This document shows, in pieces, positions 27,752 to 40,447 of a stretch of DNA of 64,000 nucleotides; position 1 is the stretch's first letter, and the number at the start of each line of letters is the position of its first letter. Source of the DNA: Azospirillum sp. TSH58 (GTDB lineage Bacteria > Pseudomonadota > Alphaproteobacteria > Azospirillales > Azospirillaceae). The translations under genes and the position numbers were made by a program. The stretch is taken from assembly GCF_003119115.1 (NCBI RefSeq), contig NZ_CP022366.1, forward strand, positions 281,001 through 345,000, read 5' to 3'. The notes beneath the pieces were generated by a model. That model searched no databases. It had not been told where the DNA came from and worked only from the letters and a program-made list of their open reading frames with translations.

Positions 27752-30160
27752 GCGTGGAGGCCGTCGCCGAGCGGGCCCCCGGCCCCGTGCGGTTCGGCAT
27801 CCGGGCGCGGCTGCTGCTGGCCTTCGTCGCGGTGGCGGCGCTGTCGGTGGTCGCCTGCGGGCTGGGCTGGCTGTCCTACGACCGGCTGGGCGGCACGCTG
27901 GACGAGTTCGCGGAGAGCCATCTGCCCGCCCTGGGCCTTGCCGCGCGCCTGGCGGAGGAGGGCGGAAGCATCATCGCCACCGCGCCGATCCTCGCCAACG
28001 CCCAGACGGAGCAGGAGCTTGGGGCGATCCGCGACGCGCTGGGCCGCCGGCTCGCCGCGCTGCGCGCGCTGGCGGCGGAAGGGGAGCGCGGCGTTCCCGG
28101 GCTGCGCCCGATGGCGGACGCGCTCGGCCACAACCTGACCGACCTCGACGCCACCGTGCGGCACCGGCTGGCGCTGGCCCGCCGCAACCAGGAGGGCATC
28201 GAGCGGCTGCGCTGGCTGCACGCCGACTTTCTCGACGAGATCGAGCCGCTGGTCACCGACGCCCGCTTCAACATCCAGAGCGCGCTGGACCTCGTCGAGG
28301 CCGGCACCCGCTCCGCCGAGGCGGTCCGCGTCCTGCGCGCGGAAAGCCGGCGCAGCGAGGCGGTGCTGCAGATCGGGGCGAACGGCAACCTTGCGGTCGG
28401 GCTGATCGCGCGGGCCGCGACGCTGGCCACCACCGAGGCGCTGGACGACAACGCCGGGTTCCTGGAGGAGACGGCCGACCGGCTGCAGCGCGATCTGGCG
28501 ACCCTGGACGACTGGGCGGACGGCGTGTCGCTGGCGCAGGTCGTCGCGCGCCTGCTGGAGCTGGCCCGCGGCGAGGGCAGCGTCCCGGAGCTGCGCCGCG
28601 CGGAGCTGGCCGCGGCCGACCGGGGGCAGGGCCTGCTGGCCGAGAACCGGAAGCTGGTGGCCCGGCTGAACGGCCTGATCGCCCAGCAGGTGCAGTCGGT
28701 GGAAACCACCTCCCGCGCCGCCGCCGCGCGGTCGGCCCAGGCCATCGCCGAGGGACGGTCGGCCCTGCTGGCAAGCGCGCTGGTCAGCCTGCTGGTGGCG
28801 GTGCTGGTGGCTTGGCTGTACGTCAACCGCAGCATCATCTCCCGCCTGACGCGGCTGGGCAGCGCGGCGCACGAGATCGCCGCCGGCAACCTCCAGGCGG
28901 ACATCCCGCTTGGCGGCAACGACGAGCTGTCGCAGATGGCCGCGGCCCTGCTGGTCTTCCGCGACACCGCCATCGCGGTGGAGGAGGCCAACGCCCAGGC
29001 CATCATCGACAACGCCCAGGCCGGGCTGGCGACCACCGACGCCGACGGGGTGATCGAATTCGTCAACCCGCCGGCCGCCGCCCTGATCGCCGCGCCGGAC
29101 GGTTCGGCGGACGGGCGTCTGGCGGACCGGCTGGACCCCGCCGGAGCGCGGCGCGTGGAGGATTTCTTCCGCGAGGCCGGCGCGGCCCCGGACGAGGCGG
29201 TGCCGTCCCTCTCCATCCTGACCGCCGGGCGCCGGCCGGACGGTCGCCCGGTGCCGGTCCAGGTGGGCATCCGCCCCTTCCGGCGCCGCCAGCAGCAGCG
29301 CTTCATCGTCACCCTGACCGACATGACGGAGCGGGTGGAGGCGCAGCAGATCCTGGAGCGCACGGTGGCGGAGCGCACCGCCGACCTGCGCACCACCAAC
29401 GCGCGGCTGGAGCGGGCCATCGCCGAGCACCAGCGCGCCGAACGCGACCTGCGCGACGCCCAGGCGGAGCTGGTGCAGGCCGGCAAGCTGGCGGCGCTCG
29501 GGCAGCTCGCCGCCGGGGTGGGGCACGAGCTGAACCAGCCGCTGTCGGCCATCCGCTCCTACGCCCACAACGGGCGCAAGCTGATCGCGCTCGGACGGGT
29601 CGCGGAGGCGGAGGGCAACCTCGGCAAGATCGCCGACCTGACCGCCCGCATGGCCAACATCACCAACCATCTGAAGCGCTTCGCCCGCCGTCCCGACACC
29701 CGGCTGGGCGCGGTCGAGCTGGCGCCGGTGGTGCAGGGCGCCCTCTCGCTGTTCGACACCCGGCTGCGCGAGGAGGCCGTGGAGGTGGCCGTGCACCTGC
29801 CGGAGGGCCGCCCCGGCGAGCCGCTGCGCGTCCGCGCGGAGGAGGTGCGGCTGGAACAGGTGCTGGTCAATCTGCTGAGCAACGCGCTGGACGCCGTGGC
29901 CGACGCCCCGCTGCGCCGCATCGCCATCGGCGTGGAGGAGACGGACGGGAGCGTGCGCATCACGGTGCGCGACAGCGGCTCCGGCATTCCCGACGCGGTG
30001 GCCGGGCAGGTGTTCGATCCCTTCTTCACGACCAAGCCGGTGGGCACGGGGCTCGGCCTCGGCCTCTCGATCTCCTACAACATCGTGCGGGACTTCGGCG
30101 GCGTCCTGTCGGTGGCCGACAGCGGCCCCGGCGGAACCGTCTTCCTGCTGACCCTGACCC

Positions 30161-30168
<8 letters not shown>
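27748..30168 (+). CDS. Sensor histidine kinase, PgtB-like
   Basis: The 806-residue inner-membrane kinase has a first membrane helix (about 20-45, RLLLAFVAVAALSVVACGLG), a periplasmic domain of roughly 300 residues and a second helix near 345-362 (LLVAVLVAWLYV). HAMP, PAS (AIIDNAQAGLATTDADG) and a coiled coil follow. The DctB/NtrB-like core has His593 in GHELNQPLSAIR and ATP-binding boxes ending TKPVGTGLGLGLSISY. GTG 27748 overlaps the stop of the binding-protein gene (GTGA), and the gene overlaps the response regulator by 8 nt. Co-translation with a binding protein suggests the periplasmic domain docks liganded PgtC-like protein. Confidence 0.92.
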
Positions 30169-31546
<1,378 letters not shown>

Positions 31547-31590
31547 GGGCCAAGGAACGATGACCAAGGAACGTTGGTGGCCGGGGACGG

Positions 31591-33243
<1,653 letters not shown>

Positions 33244-34932
33244 TCACACGAAGGCCACCACCAGCGGCCCCAGAAGGGTCAGGAAGACGTTCGCCAGCGC
33301 GTAGGTGATGGCGAAGGGAACGGTCGGGATGGAGTTGCCCGCCTTGTCGAGCACCTCGCCGAAGGCGGGGTTGGCGCTTCGCGATCCGGCGAGCGCGCCG
33401 GCGAAGATGGCCGTGTTGTCGTAGCGCAGCAGGTAGCGCCCGACGAGCAGGGTCAGGATCATCGGCACGAGCGTCACGACCACGCCGACCAGGAAGATGC
33501 TCAACCCGCTTTCGACCACGGTGCTCACGGCCTGCCGGCCGGATTGCAGGCCGACCACCGCGACGAAGCCGGCCAGCCCCAGGTCGCGCAGAAGCGTGGA
33601 GGCCGGTGTCGGCATGTTGCCGATGGCGAGGTTGCGGGTGCGGTACCAGCCGAACAGCAGCCCGGCCAGCAGGGCGCCGCCGCCGCTGCCCAGAGTCAGC
33701 GGGATGTCGCCGATGCGGATGACGGCGAGGCCGACGAGCAGGCCCAGCGCCAGGCCCAGCCCGTGGTAGATGAAGTCCGTCTTGTCGCTCGCGATGACCT
33801 CCGTCCCCACCGACGTCGCGACGCGCTGCACGTCCTCGGCGGTGCCGTAGAGCGTGGCGACGTCGCCGGCTTCGATCACCGTGTCGGGGGCGAGCGGCAA
33901 AGGCCGGTCGCTCCGCTTGATGCCGGTCACATAGACGCCGTGGTACAGGTTGGCCGAGGATGTCTTGCGGATCTCGGCGACGGTGCGGTGGACGAAGGCG
34001 GGGTTGGTGATCGCCACGTCGCGCACCAGCATGATGAGGTCCATGCCCTGCGAGGACTGAAGCTCCGGGCCGAGCGTGTCGGCGAGCCCGACCACCCCGG
34101 CCCGTCTCCCGACCAGCAGCACGACGTCCCCGGCCTCCAGCCGCAGGTCCGGCTGCAACCCGATCAACGCGTTGTTGCGTTTCACCCGCTCGACGCTGAC
34201 GGGGCCGTCGGCGGAGTCCGCCTCGACCTCCGCCACCGTCCGCCCGGCCGCCCGCTCGATGCGGTAGAGGCGCCCGACCAGGGGCGGCATGGCGTACTCC
34301 TCGCCCCGCGCCAGGAAATGGGCGCCGGCCAGCATCGCGGTTTCCGCCTTGATGGCGTCGTCGCGGATGCCGCGCTTCATGATCCACGGCAGCAGGTTGA
34401 CGCAGACCAGGATGGCCCCGAACGACCCGAAGATGTAGGTGACGGCGTAGCCGACCGCGACGTTGCCCTGGAGGCGCTGCACCTCCTCCGCCGGCAGCCC
34501 GAGCTTGCCGATGGCCGAGCTGGCGGTGCCGATGATGGCCGACTGGGTCAGCCCGCCGGACGCGATGCCCGCCGCCAGACCTTTGTCGAGGCCGGTCAGG
34601 CGGGCCATGATCACGACGGTGACCAGACCGCTGACCGCCAGGACCGCCGCCAGGATGATTTCCCGGATCGACTGCCGGCCGAGCGATTGAAAGAACTTCG
34701 GTCCGCTTTCGAAGCCGACCGCGTAAATGAACAAAGCGAACAGAACGGCTTTGACGCCGTTGTCGATCGACACGCCGATCTGGCTGATCAGCACGGCGAC
34801 CAGCAATGATCCGGCAACGCCGCCGAGCTGAAACTTGCCGAACTGAAATTTACCGATCCAATAACCGCCGGCCAGGGAAAGAAATAACGCGATTTCCGGA
34901 GCTTGATCGACGATGGAGTGAAGCCATGACAT
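33244..34932 (-). CDS. aspT: Aspartate:alanine antiporter AspT
   Basis: The 562-residue inner-membrane carrier of the AAEx family has an N-terminal set of hydrophobic helices (MSWLHSIVDQAPEIALFLSL...), two cytoplasmic TrkA-C domains in the middle (about 210-380; LEAGDVVLLVGRRAGV, VIEAGDVATLYG) and a second hydrophobic half with a GGGGALLAGLLFGW motif. It exchanges aspartate for alanine, which is electrogenic and, with the decarboxylase, generates proton-motive force. GAAGGA precedes ATG 34932, which is preferred over an upstream in-frame start adding 23 non-hydrophobic residues. Confidence 0.93.
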   Translation of the reverse strand: MSWLHSIVDQAPEIALFLSLAGGYWIGKFQFGKFQLGGVAGSLLVAVLISQIGVSIDNGVKAVLFALFIYAVGFESGPKFFQSLGRQSIREIILAAVLAVSGLVTVVIMARLTGLDKGLAAGIASGGLTQSAIIGTASSAIGKLGLPAEEVQRLQGNVAVGYAVTYIFGSFGAILVCVNLLPWIMKRGIRDDAIKAETAMLAGAHFLARGEEYAMPPLVGRLYRIERAAGRTVAEVEADSADGPVSVERVKRNNALIGLQPDLRLEAGDVVLLVGRRAGVVGLADTLGPELQSSQGMDLIMLVRDVAITNPAFVHRTVAEIRKTSSANLYHGVYVTGIKRSDRPLPLAPDTVIEAGDVATLYGTAEDVQRVATSVGTEVIASDKTDFIYHGLGLALGLLVGLAVIRIGDIPLTLGSGGGALLAGLLFGWYRTRNLAIGNMPTPASTLLRDLGLAGFVAVVGLQSGRQAVSTVVESGLSIFLVGVVVTLVPMILTLLVGRYLLRYDNTAIFAGALAGSRSANPAFGEVLDKAGNSIPTVPFAITYALANVFLTLLGPLVVAFV

Positions 34933-35154
34933 GGGGAATCCTTCAAAAAGGTTCTTCCTGCGTGCATCACCGATCGCGGGGATGATCAAGTGAAATAGCA
35001 ATGCGTCTGAGCGGTCAAGGCGCGTGGTTTTGTTCGATAAGAGACAATGTTTTTTGGAATATGATGGGATTTTGGATGGATGGTGTGTTGTTTTGTTTTT
35101 ATTCAGTGGCTTATCAGGGTTTTGTGGTTGATGGTTATTTTAAATATTTTGCGC

Positions 35155-35360
35155 GGTTACCAATGCGCCGGATGAACACATTCAAGGAGAGGCTGGATAC
35201 CAAGAAAGGCGGTAACGCTTTCGGCCGCCGCACCATCTTCTTTGTGGCCGGGCGGGGCGGATTTCCGATGCGCCCTGGGGTGTGACGAAGCCCTGGGATT
35301 GGATCGTCCCGTTCCCGCCGTTACCCATCGCACCCACCCGATGTTACCGGCTTTACCCAT
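35155..35360. promoter_or_regulatory. Iterated GTTACC-type motifs upstream of the sigma-54 promoter
   Basis: GGTTACC at 35155, its complement GGTAACG at 35211, TTACCCAT at 35321, GTTACCGG at 35343 and TTACCCAT at 35353 all lie within 250 bp upstream of the -24 element. Iterated sites at this distance are what enhancer binding by an NtrC-family regulator requires. They are candidate PgtA-like sites; the exact consensus cannot be defined from one promoter. Confidence 0.4.
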
Positions 35361-35398
35361 TCCTCCGGCGCGACCCCAGTGAATTCGCCTGCGAACGG

Positions 35399-35416
35399 TC
35401 TGGCACGCGGATTGCT
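35399..35416 (+). promoter_or_regulatory. Sigma-54 (-24/-12) promoter of the PgtC-like transporter operon
   Basis: TGGCAC (35401-35406), 5 nt, then TTGCT (35412-35416) is a full match to the RpoN consensus. It lies 40 nt upstream of the binding-protein start codon at 35456 and points toward it. The window encodes a suitable activator at 30161-31546. Confidence 0.85.
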
Positions 35417-35455
35417 GAAGGAGCACGCAGAAAAAACATTGGGAGGAACCATCCT

Positions 35456-36802
35456 ATGTCTCGCACGCTGCACGGCGTCGCGGCCGCCCTGGCCGTCCTG
35501 CTCGCTTCCAGCACCGCCGCCTTCGCCCAGGACCCGTCGGGCAAGCTGGTCGTCGTCACCTCCTTCCCGAAGGACCTGACGAGCGCCTTCCAGCAGGCCT
35601 TCCAGAAGGCCTATCCGAAGGTCACGCTGGAGGTCCTGAACCGCAACACCAACGCGGGCGTGAAGTATCTCCAGGAGACGGCGTCGAACAACGGCACCGA
35701 CCTGTTCTGGGCCTCCGCCCCCGACGCCTTCGAGGTCCTGAAGGGCGCCAACCTGCTGCAGGCCTACAAGCCGAAGGTCGAGGGCATTCCGGAGAAGGTC
35801 GGCGCCTATCCGATCAACGATCCGGAGGGCATGTACGCCGGCTTCGCCGCGTCTGGCTACGGCATCATGTGGAACAGCCGCTACATGAAGGCCAACGACC
35901 TGCCGGCCCCCAAGGAGTGGTCGGACCTCGCCAAGCCGGTCTATTACGACCATGTCGCCATCTCCGCCCCGTCGCGCTCGGGCACCACGCACCTGACCAT
36001 CGAGACCATCCTCCAGGGCGAGGGCTGGGAGAAGGGCTGGCGGACCAACAAGGAGATCGCCGGCAACTACCGCACCATCACCGAGCGCAGCTTCGGCGTG
36101 CCGGACGGCGTGAACTCCGGCAGCTTCGGCATCGGCATCGTGATCGACTTCTTCGCCCTGTCGTCCCAGGCCTCGGGCTTCCCGGTGGAGTTCGTCTATC
36201 CGACGGTCACCACCATCGTGCCGGCCAACATCGGCATCGTGAAGAACGCCCCCAACAAGGCCGCCGCCGAGACCTTCGTCGACTTCATCCTGTCGCCGGA
36301 GGGCCAGGAGGTGCTGCTGCAGCCGGCGATCCGCCGCCTGCCGGTCAACCCGGCCACCTACGCGAAGGCGCCGGCCGACTATCCGAACCCGTTCAAGGAC
36401 ACCTCGCTGGGCTCGCAGGTGAACTTCGACGTCGAGGTGTCGCAGGCCCGCTACAACGTGGTGGACGCGCTGTTCGACCAGCTCATCACCTTCCAGCTCG
36501 ACGGGCTGAAGGCGGCGACCCGCGCCATCCATCAGGCCGACGCCGCGCTGGCCAAGAAGCCCAACGACAAGGCCAAGGCGCTGCTGGCCGAGGCGCGCGA
36601 CCTCGTCGCCGCCATGCCGGTGACCGCCCAGGAGGCCGCCGACCCGCAGCTCGCCGGCGCCTTCACGGTGGAGCGCAAGAGCGCCACCGACGCCGTGCCG
36701 GAGCGTCAGGCGCAGGTCGAGCAGAAGTGGGCCGCCTTCGCCAAGGACAACTACGCCGCCGCCCGCAAGAAGGCCGAAGAGGCCCTGGCGCTGGCCCGCT
36801 GA
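35456..36802 (+). CDS. PgtC-like ABC transporter substrate-binding protein
   Basis: The 448-residue periplasmic protein has a Sec signal peptide ending TAAFAQ and the type-2 binding fold seen in Fe(3+)/phosphate-ester binding proteins. Shared blocks with the sensor-operon protein at 26348 (FWASAPDAFEVLKG, YPINDPEGMYAGFAASGYG, SAPSRSGTTHLTIETILQ) mark it as a paralogue. GGGAGGAACC precedes ATG 35456, and a sigma-54 promoter lies 40 nt upstream. It should feed the fused permease and ATPase encoded next. The two phosphatase genes at the operon end make phosphoglycerate, phosphoglycolate or a related phospho-acid the best substrate guess. Confidence 0.88.
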   Translation: MSRTLHGVAAALAVLLASSTAAFAQDPSGKLVVVTSFPKDLTSAFQQAFQKAYPKVTLEVLNRNTNAGVKYLQETASNNGTDLFWASAPDAFEVLKGANLLQAYKPKVEGIPEKVGAYPINDPEGMYAGFAASGYGIMWNSRYMKANDLPAPKEWSDLAKPVYYDHVAISAPSRSGTTHLTIETILQGEGWEKGWRTNKEIAGNYRTITERSFGVPDGVNSGSFGIGIVIDFFALSSQASGFPVEFVYPTVTTIVPANIGIVKNAPNKAAAETFVDFILSPEGQEVLLQPAIRRLPVNPATYAKAPADYPNPFKDTSLGSQVNFDVEVSQARYNVVDALFDQLITFQLDGLKAATRAIHQADAALAKKPNDKAKALLAEARDLVAAMPVTAQEAADPQLAGAFTVERKSATDAVPERQAQVEQKWAAFAKDNYAAARKKAEEALALAR

Positions 36803-36818
36803 TCCGCGCGTGACGGGA

Positions 36819-36841
36819 GGGGCGCCCCGCGCGGGCGCCCC
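36819..36841 (+). terminator. Intra-operon stem-loop after the binding-protein gene
   Basis: GGGGCGCCC (36819-36827) pairs perfectly with GGGCGCCCC (36833-36841) around 5 nt, with no T-run. Such hairpins after binding-protein genes often stabilise the upstream message so that the binding protein is made in excess over the permease. Confidence 0.6.
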
Positions 36842-36877
36842 GCCTCGCCTTCTCCCCCGATACCATTGGGCTGAACC

Positions 36878-38590
36878 ATGACGTCTCTTGCGCTCACGCG
36901 CGAAAGCATCGCGCGCGTGCGGCCGGGGCCGGCGGTGGCGGCTGTGCTGATCGCGCTGTTCCTGCTGCTGTTCCTCGTCGTGCCGGTCGTCCAGGTCATC
37001 TTCGTCGCCTTCCAGGACAAGACGACCGGGGCCTTCACCCTGATCAACTTCGCCGACTTCTTCCGCAACGACCTGTTCATGCGGTCGTTCTGGAACTCCT
37101 TCTACGTCTCCGCCATGTCGGTGGTGGTGGCGAGCGCGCTGGCCCTGCCGCTGGCCTATCTGACGACGCGCTTCGAGTTCCGCGGCGCCGTGCTGATCCA
37201 GAGCCTGGGCATCATCCCGCTGATCATGCCGCCTTTCATCGGCGCGGTCGCGATGCAGCTGCTGTTCGGGCGCAACGGCACGGTCAACCTGCTGCTGCGC
37301 GACCATTTCGGCATCACCATCCCCTTCATGGAGGGGCTGAACGGCGTCATCTTCGTCCAGAGCATCCACTACTTCCCGTTCATCCTGATCAACCTGTCGG
37401 CCAGCCTGAAGAACATCGACCGGGCGATGGAGGAATCGGCGCAGAACCTCGGCTGCCACGGCTTCCGGCTGTTCCGCCGCATCGTCTTCCCGCTGGCCAT
37501 GCCGGGCTACGTGGCCGGCGCCTCGCTGGTCTTCATCAAGGTGTTCGACGACCTCGGCACGCCGCTGCTGCTGAACGTCAACGACATGCTGGCGCCGCAG
37601 GCGTACCTGCGCATCTCCTCCATCGGCATCGCCGACCCGATGGGCTACGTGATCTCGGTGGTGCTGATCGTCTGCTCGCTGCTCGCCCTCTGGGTGTCGG
37701 CGCTGGCGATGAAGGGCAAGGACTACGCGACCGTCCAGCGCGGCGGCGGCGGTCTGGCGCGGCGGCGCATGAAGCCGCTGGAGCTGGTGGCGGCCTACGC
37801 GGTCGTGCTGCTGATCCTGGTGCTGGTGCTGGCGCCGCACATCGGCCTGACCCTGCTGTCCTTCGCGACGATCTGGTCCTTCAGCCCGTTCCCCGACGCC
37901 TTCACGATGAAGCATTACGGGACCGTCTTCCTGGAGAGCGGCCAGTACATCACCAACACGCTGCTCTACGCCTCGCTGGCCGCACTGCTCGACGTGGTGA
38001 TCGGCACGGCCATCGCCTATCTGGTGCTGCGCAGCAAGCTGCCGGGCCGGCAATGGCTGGACTACATCGCCATGGCGGCGCTGGCGGTGCCGGGCGTGGT
38101 GCTGGGCATCGGCTATCTGCGCAGCTTCTACGACGTGCCCATGCCCTTCACCGGTCAGCCGCTGTCCGGCTTCTGGCTGATCCTGGTCTTCGCGCTGGCG
38201 ATCCGCCGCCTGCCCTACGCGCTGCGCGCCTGCACGGCGGCCCTGCAGCAGGTCAGCAACTCGCTGGAGGAGGCGGCCGAGAATCTGGGCGCCACCAAGC
38301 TGCGCACCATCAGCCGCGTGGTCGTGCCGCTGATGTCGGGCGGCATCCTGGCCGGCTTCGTCACCAGCTTCGCCACCGCGGCGGTCGAGCTGTCGGCGAC
38401 CATCATGCTCGTCCATTCGCAGAGCGACGCGCCGCTGGCCTACGGCCTCTACGTCTACATGCAGTCGGCGGCCGGGCGCGGTCCGGGGGCGGCGCTGGGC
38501 GTCTTCGCCGTCGTCATCGTCGGGCTGGGCACCTACCTGTCGCACGTCATCATCGAGCGGGGCCGGCGCGAGCGCGGCCAGGACCATTGA
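36878..38590 (+). CDS. ABC transporter permease with two fused permease domains
   Basis: The 570-residue inner-membrane protein contains two binding-protein-dependent permease domains (about 60-270 and 340-550), each with the EAA loop: EESAQNLGCHGFRLFRRIVFPLAMPG in the first and EEAAENLGATKLRTISRVVVPLMSGG in the second. About twelve membrane segments are visible. Fused permeases are typical of the Fe(3+)/2-aminoethylphosphonate/phospho-acid ABC family. It lies between the binding protein and ATPase genes, with which it would form the importer. Confidence 0.92.
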   Translation: MTSLALTRESIARVRPGPAVAAVLIALFLLLFLVVPVVQVIFVAFQDKTTGAFTLINFADFFRNDLFMRSFWNSFYVSAMSVVVASALALPLAYLTTRFEFRGAVLIQSLGIIPLIMPPFIGAVAMQLLFGRNGTVNLLLRDHFGITIPFMEGLNGVIFVQSIHYFPFILINLSASLKNIDRAMEESAQNLGCHGFRLFRRIVFPLAMPGYVAGASLVFIKVFDDLGTPLLLNVNDMLAPQAYLRISSIGIADPMGYVISVVLIVCSLLALWVSALAMKGKDYATVQRGGGGLARRRMKPLELVAAYAVVLLILVLVLAPHIGLTLLSFATIWSFSPFPDAFTMKHYGTVFLESGQYITNTLLYASLAALLDVVIGTAIAYLVLRSKLPGRQWLDYIAMAALAVPGVVLGIGYLRSFYDVPMPFTGQPLSGFWLILVFALAIRRLPYALRACTAALQQVSNSLEEAAENLGATKLRTISRVVVPLMSGGILAGFVTSFATAAVELSATIMLVHSQSDAPLAYGLYVYMQSAAGRGPGAALGVFAVVIVGLGTYLSHVIIERGRRERGQDH

Positions 38591-38604
38591 GGGGAACCGC
38601 CACC

Positions 38605-39738
38605 ATGAACCATCAATTCTCCCCCACCTCCTTGGCCGCCGGGATGGAGAGCGTCGGCGTCCGCATCGACGGCGTGGACCTGTCCTACGGCAGCCACCGC
38701 GTGCTGAAGGACATCCATCTCGACATCAAGCCGGGCGAGTTCTTCGCCTTCCTCGGCCCGTCGGGCTGCGGCAAGACCACGCTGCTGCGGCTGATCGCCG
38801 GCTTCAACACGGCGCAGCGCGGGGCGGTGACGATCGGCGGGCGCGACATCTCGGGCCTGCCGGCGCACAAGCGCGACGTCGGCATGGTGTTCCAGAGCTA
38901 TGCGCTGTGGCCGCACATGACGGTGCGCCGCAACGTCGCCTTCGGGCTGGAGGAGCGGCGCGTGCCGCGCGCGGAGATCGAGCGGCGGGTGGACGCGGCG
39001 CTCGACCTCGTCGGGCTGAAGCATCTGGCCGACCGCCGCCCGTCTCAGCTGTCCGGCGGCCAGCAGCAGCGCGTCGCGCTCGCCCGCACCATCGTGATCG
39101 AGCCGAAGGTGCTGCTTCTGGACGAGCCGCTGTCCAACCTGGACGCCAAGCTGCGCGTGCAGATGCGCCAGGAACTGCTGAGCCTCCAGCGCAAGCTGGG
39201 GCTGACCACCATCTTCGTCACCCACGACCAGGAGGAGGCCAACACCATCTGCGACCGCATCGCGGTGATGGAGGACGGCATCGTCCAGCAGGTGGGCACC
39301 CCGCAGGAGCTGTACGACCACCCGGCCAATCTGTTCGTTGCCGGCTTCCTCGGCACCGCCAACGTGCTGGAGGGGCAGGTGCGCGCGGTGGACGGCGGCG
39401 GGACGGCCTTCGTCACGGGCGGCGGCGTGCCGATCCCGCTGCCGCACGGCGTGGAGCCGGGGGCCGAGGGCAAGCTGATGTTCCGGCCGCAGAACCTGTT
39501 TATCCGCCAAGAGAATGGGCGCCAGGATGGCGGGCCGCCGCGTCACGGCCATGTCCGGCTGGTGGGCGTGGTGCGGCACCGCGAGTTCCTGGGCGCCTCG
39601 ATCCGCTACGCGGTGGACATCGGGGGGCAGCAGGTTCAGGTTGACGCCCCGCACCAGGCCGGCGACGCGCTGCTGCCGACCGACACCCCGATCACCCTCG
39701 ACCTCGCGGCCGACAAGGCCCGCTTCCTGCGCCGATAG
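38605..39738 (+). CDS. ABC transporter ATP-binding protein
   Basis: The 377-residue ATPase has Walker A GPSGCGKTT, Q-loop (FQSYALWPHM), signature LSGGQQQRVALAR, Walker B VLLLDEPLSNLD, and the H-loop THDQEEA. A C-terminal TOBE domain (about 290-377) follows, the arrangement of importer ATPases of the PotA/FbpC/CysA type. ATG 38605 lies 14 nt after the permease stop and follows AGGGGAA. It energises the importer formed with the two preceding genes. Confidence 0.94.
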   Translation: MNHQFSPTSLAAGMESVGVRIDGVDLSYGSHRVLKDIHLDIKPGEFFAFLGPSGCGKTTLLRLIAGFNTAQRGAVTIGGRDISGLPAHKRDVGMVFQSYALWPHMTVRRNVAFGLEERRVPRAEIERRVDAALDLVGLKHLADRRPSQLSGGQQQRVALARTIVIEPKVLLLDEPLSNLDAKLRVQMRQELLSLQRKLGLTTIFVTHDQEEANTICDRIAVMEDGIVQQVGTPQELYDHPANLFVAGFLGTANVLEGQVRAVDGGGTAFVTGGGVPIPLPHGVEPGAEGKLMFRPQNLFIRQENGRQDGGPPRHGHVRLVGVVRHREFLGASIRYAVDIGGQQVQVDAPHQAGDALLPTDTPITLDLAADKARFLRR

Positions 39739-39751
39739 GAGTCGCATTCCG

Positions 39752-40447
39752 GTGACCAGCCTTTCCAACCGCATTCCCTTCCGTGCCGTCGCCTTCGACC
39801 TCGACGGCACGCTGGTGGACAGCGCCGCCGACCTGATGCACGCCTCCAACGCCCTGCTGGCCGAGCTGGGCCGCCCGCCGGTCGATCTGCCGGCGGTGCG
39901 CTCCTTCATCGGCGACGGTGTGGCCAAGCTGGTGGAGCGGGTCCTCACCGCCACCGGCGGCCTGCCCGGAGCGGAGGAGACGGCGGCCCACACCCGCCGC
40001 TTCCTGGCCATTTACGAGGCCGACCCCAGCGCCCACAGCGCGCTTTATCCCGGCGTGGCGGAGACGCTGACGGCGCTGTCCGCGGCCGGGCTGAAACTCG
40101 GGGTGTGCACCAACAAGCCGATGGCGGCGACCCGGCGGCTGCTCGCCGACCTCGGCATCGCCGACCGCTTCACGGCGGTGGTCGGCGGGGACAGCTTCCC
40201 CAGCCGCAAGCCCTCGCCGGAGCCGGTGCTCGGCCTGCTCGCCCTGATGGATGTCCGGCCGGAGGAGACCGTCTTCGTCGGCGACAACGAGCATGACGTG
40301 GCCGCCGCCCGAGCCGCCGGGGTGGCGCGGGTGCTGGTGCTGCGCTACGGCTACGCGCGGGTGCCGCTCGACAGCCTTCCGCACGACGGCATCCTGGAGC
40401 GCTTCGGCGACCTGACGGGGGCGCTGTCGGCGGCCTCGGCATGTTGA
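39752..40447 (+). CDS. HAD hydrolase, phosphoglycolate phosphatase-like
   Basis: The 231-residue HAD protein has motif I FDLDGTLVDS (nucleophile Asp16, acid/base Asp18), motif II CTNKP, motif III Lys in SRKPSPEP and motif IV GDNEHDVAAARAAG. A small helical cap lies between motifs I and II, as in Gph. GTG 39752 follows AGGAGT. It begins 13 nt after the ATPase and overlaps the next gene by 7 nt, so it belongs to the transporter operon. Dephosphorylating imported phospho-acids in the cytoplasm is the likely job. Confidence 0.88.
   Translation: MTSLSNRIPFRAVAFDLDGTLVDSAADLMHASNALLAELGRPPVDLPAVRSFIGDGVAKLVERVLTATGGLPGAEETAAHTRRFLAIYEADPSAHSALYPGVAETLTALSAAGLKLGVCTNKPMAATRRLLADLGIADRFTAVVGGDSFPSRKPSPEPVLGLLALMDVRPEETVFVGDNEHDVAAARAAGVARVLVLRYGYARVPLDSLPHDGILERFGDLTGALSAASAC

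Larger units (their letters stand above)
34933..35455. other. Long regulatory gap with an AT-rich core between aspT and the transporter operon
   Basis: This 523-nt divergent intergenic region has a strikingly AT-rich stretch at about 35030-35156, unlike anything else nearby. It contains a sequence matching the IHF consensus at 35112-35124 (TATCAG, 4 nt, TTG). The right half carries repeated GTTACC motifs and the sigma-54 promoter of the transporter operon, listed separately. A 94-codon frame at 35001-35285 has no ribosome site or GC3 bias, so I treat the region as non-coding. Confidence 0.6.

Noticed and set aside
35001..35285. 94-codon frame in the AT-rich gap upstream of the transporter operon
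   Set aside because: No ribosome site, no GC3 bias and an odd Phe/Met/Trp-rich composition; it overlaps likely regulatory DNA.
35321..38587. Long minus-strand frame opposite the transporter operon
   Set aside because: Antisense shadow of the binding protein and permease; it would also cover the sigma-54 promoter.
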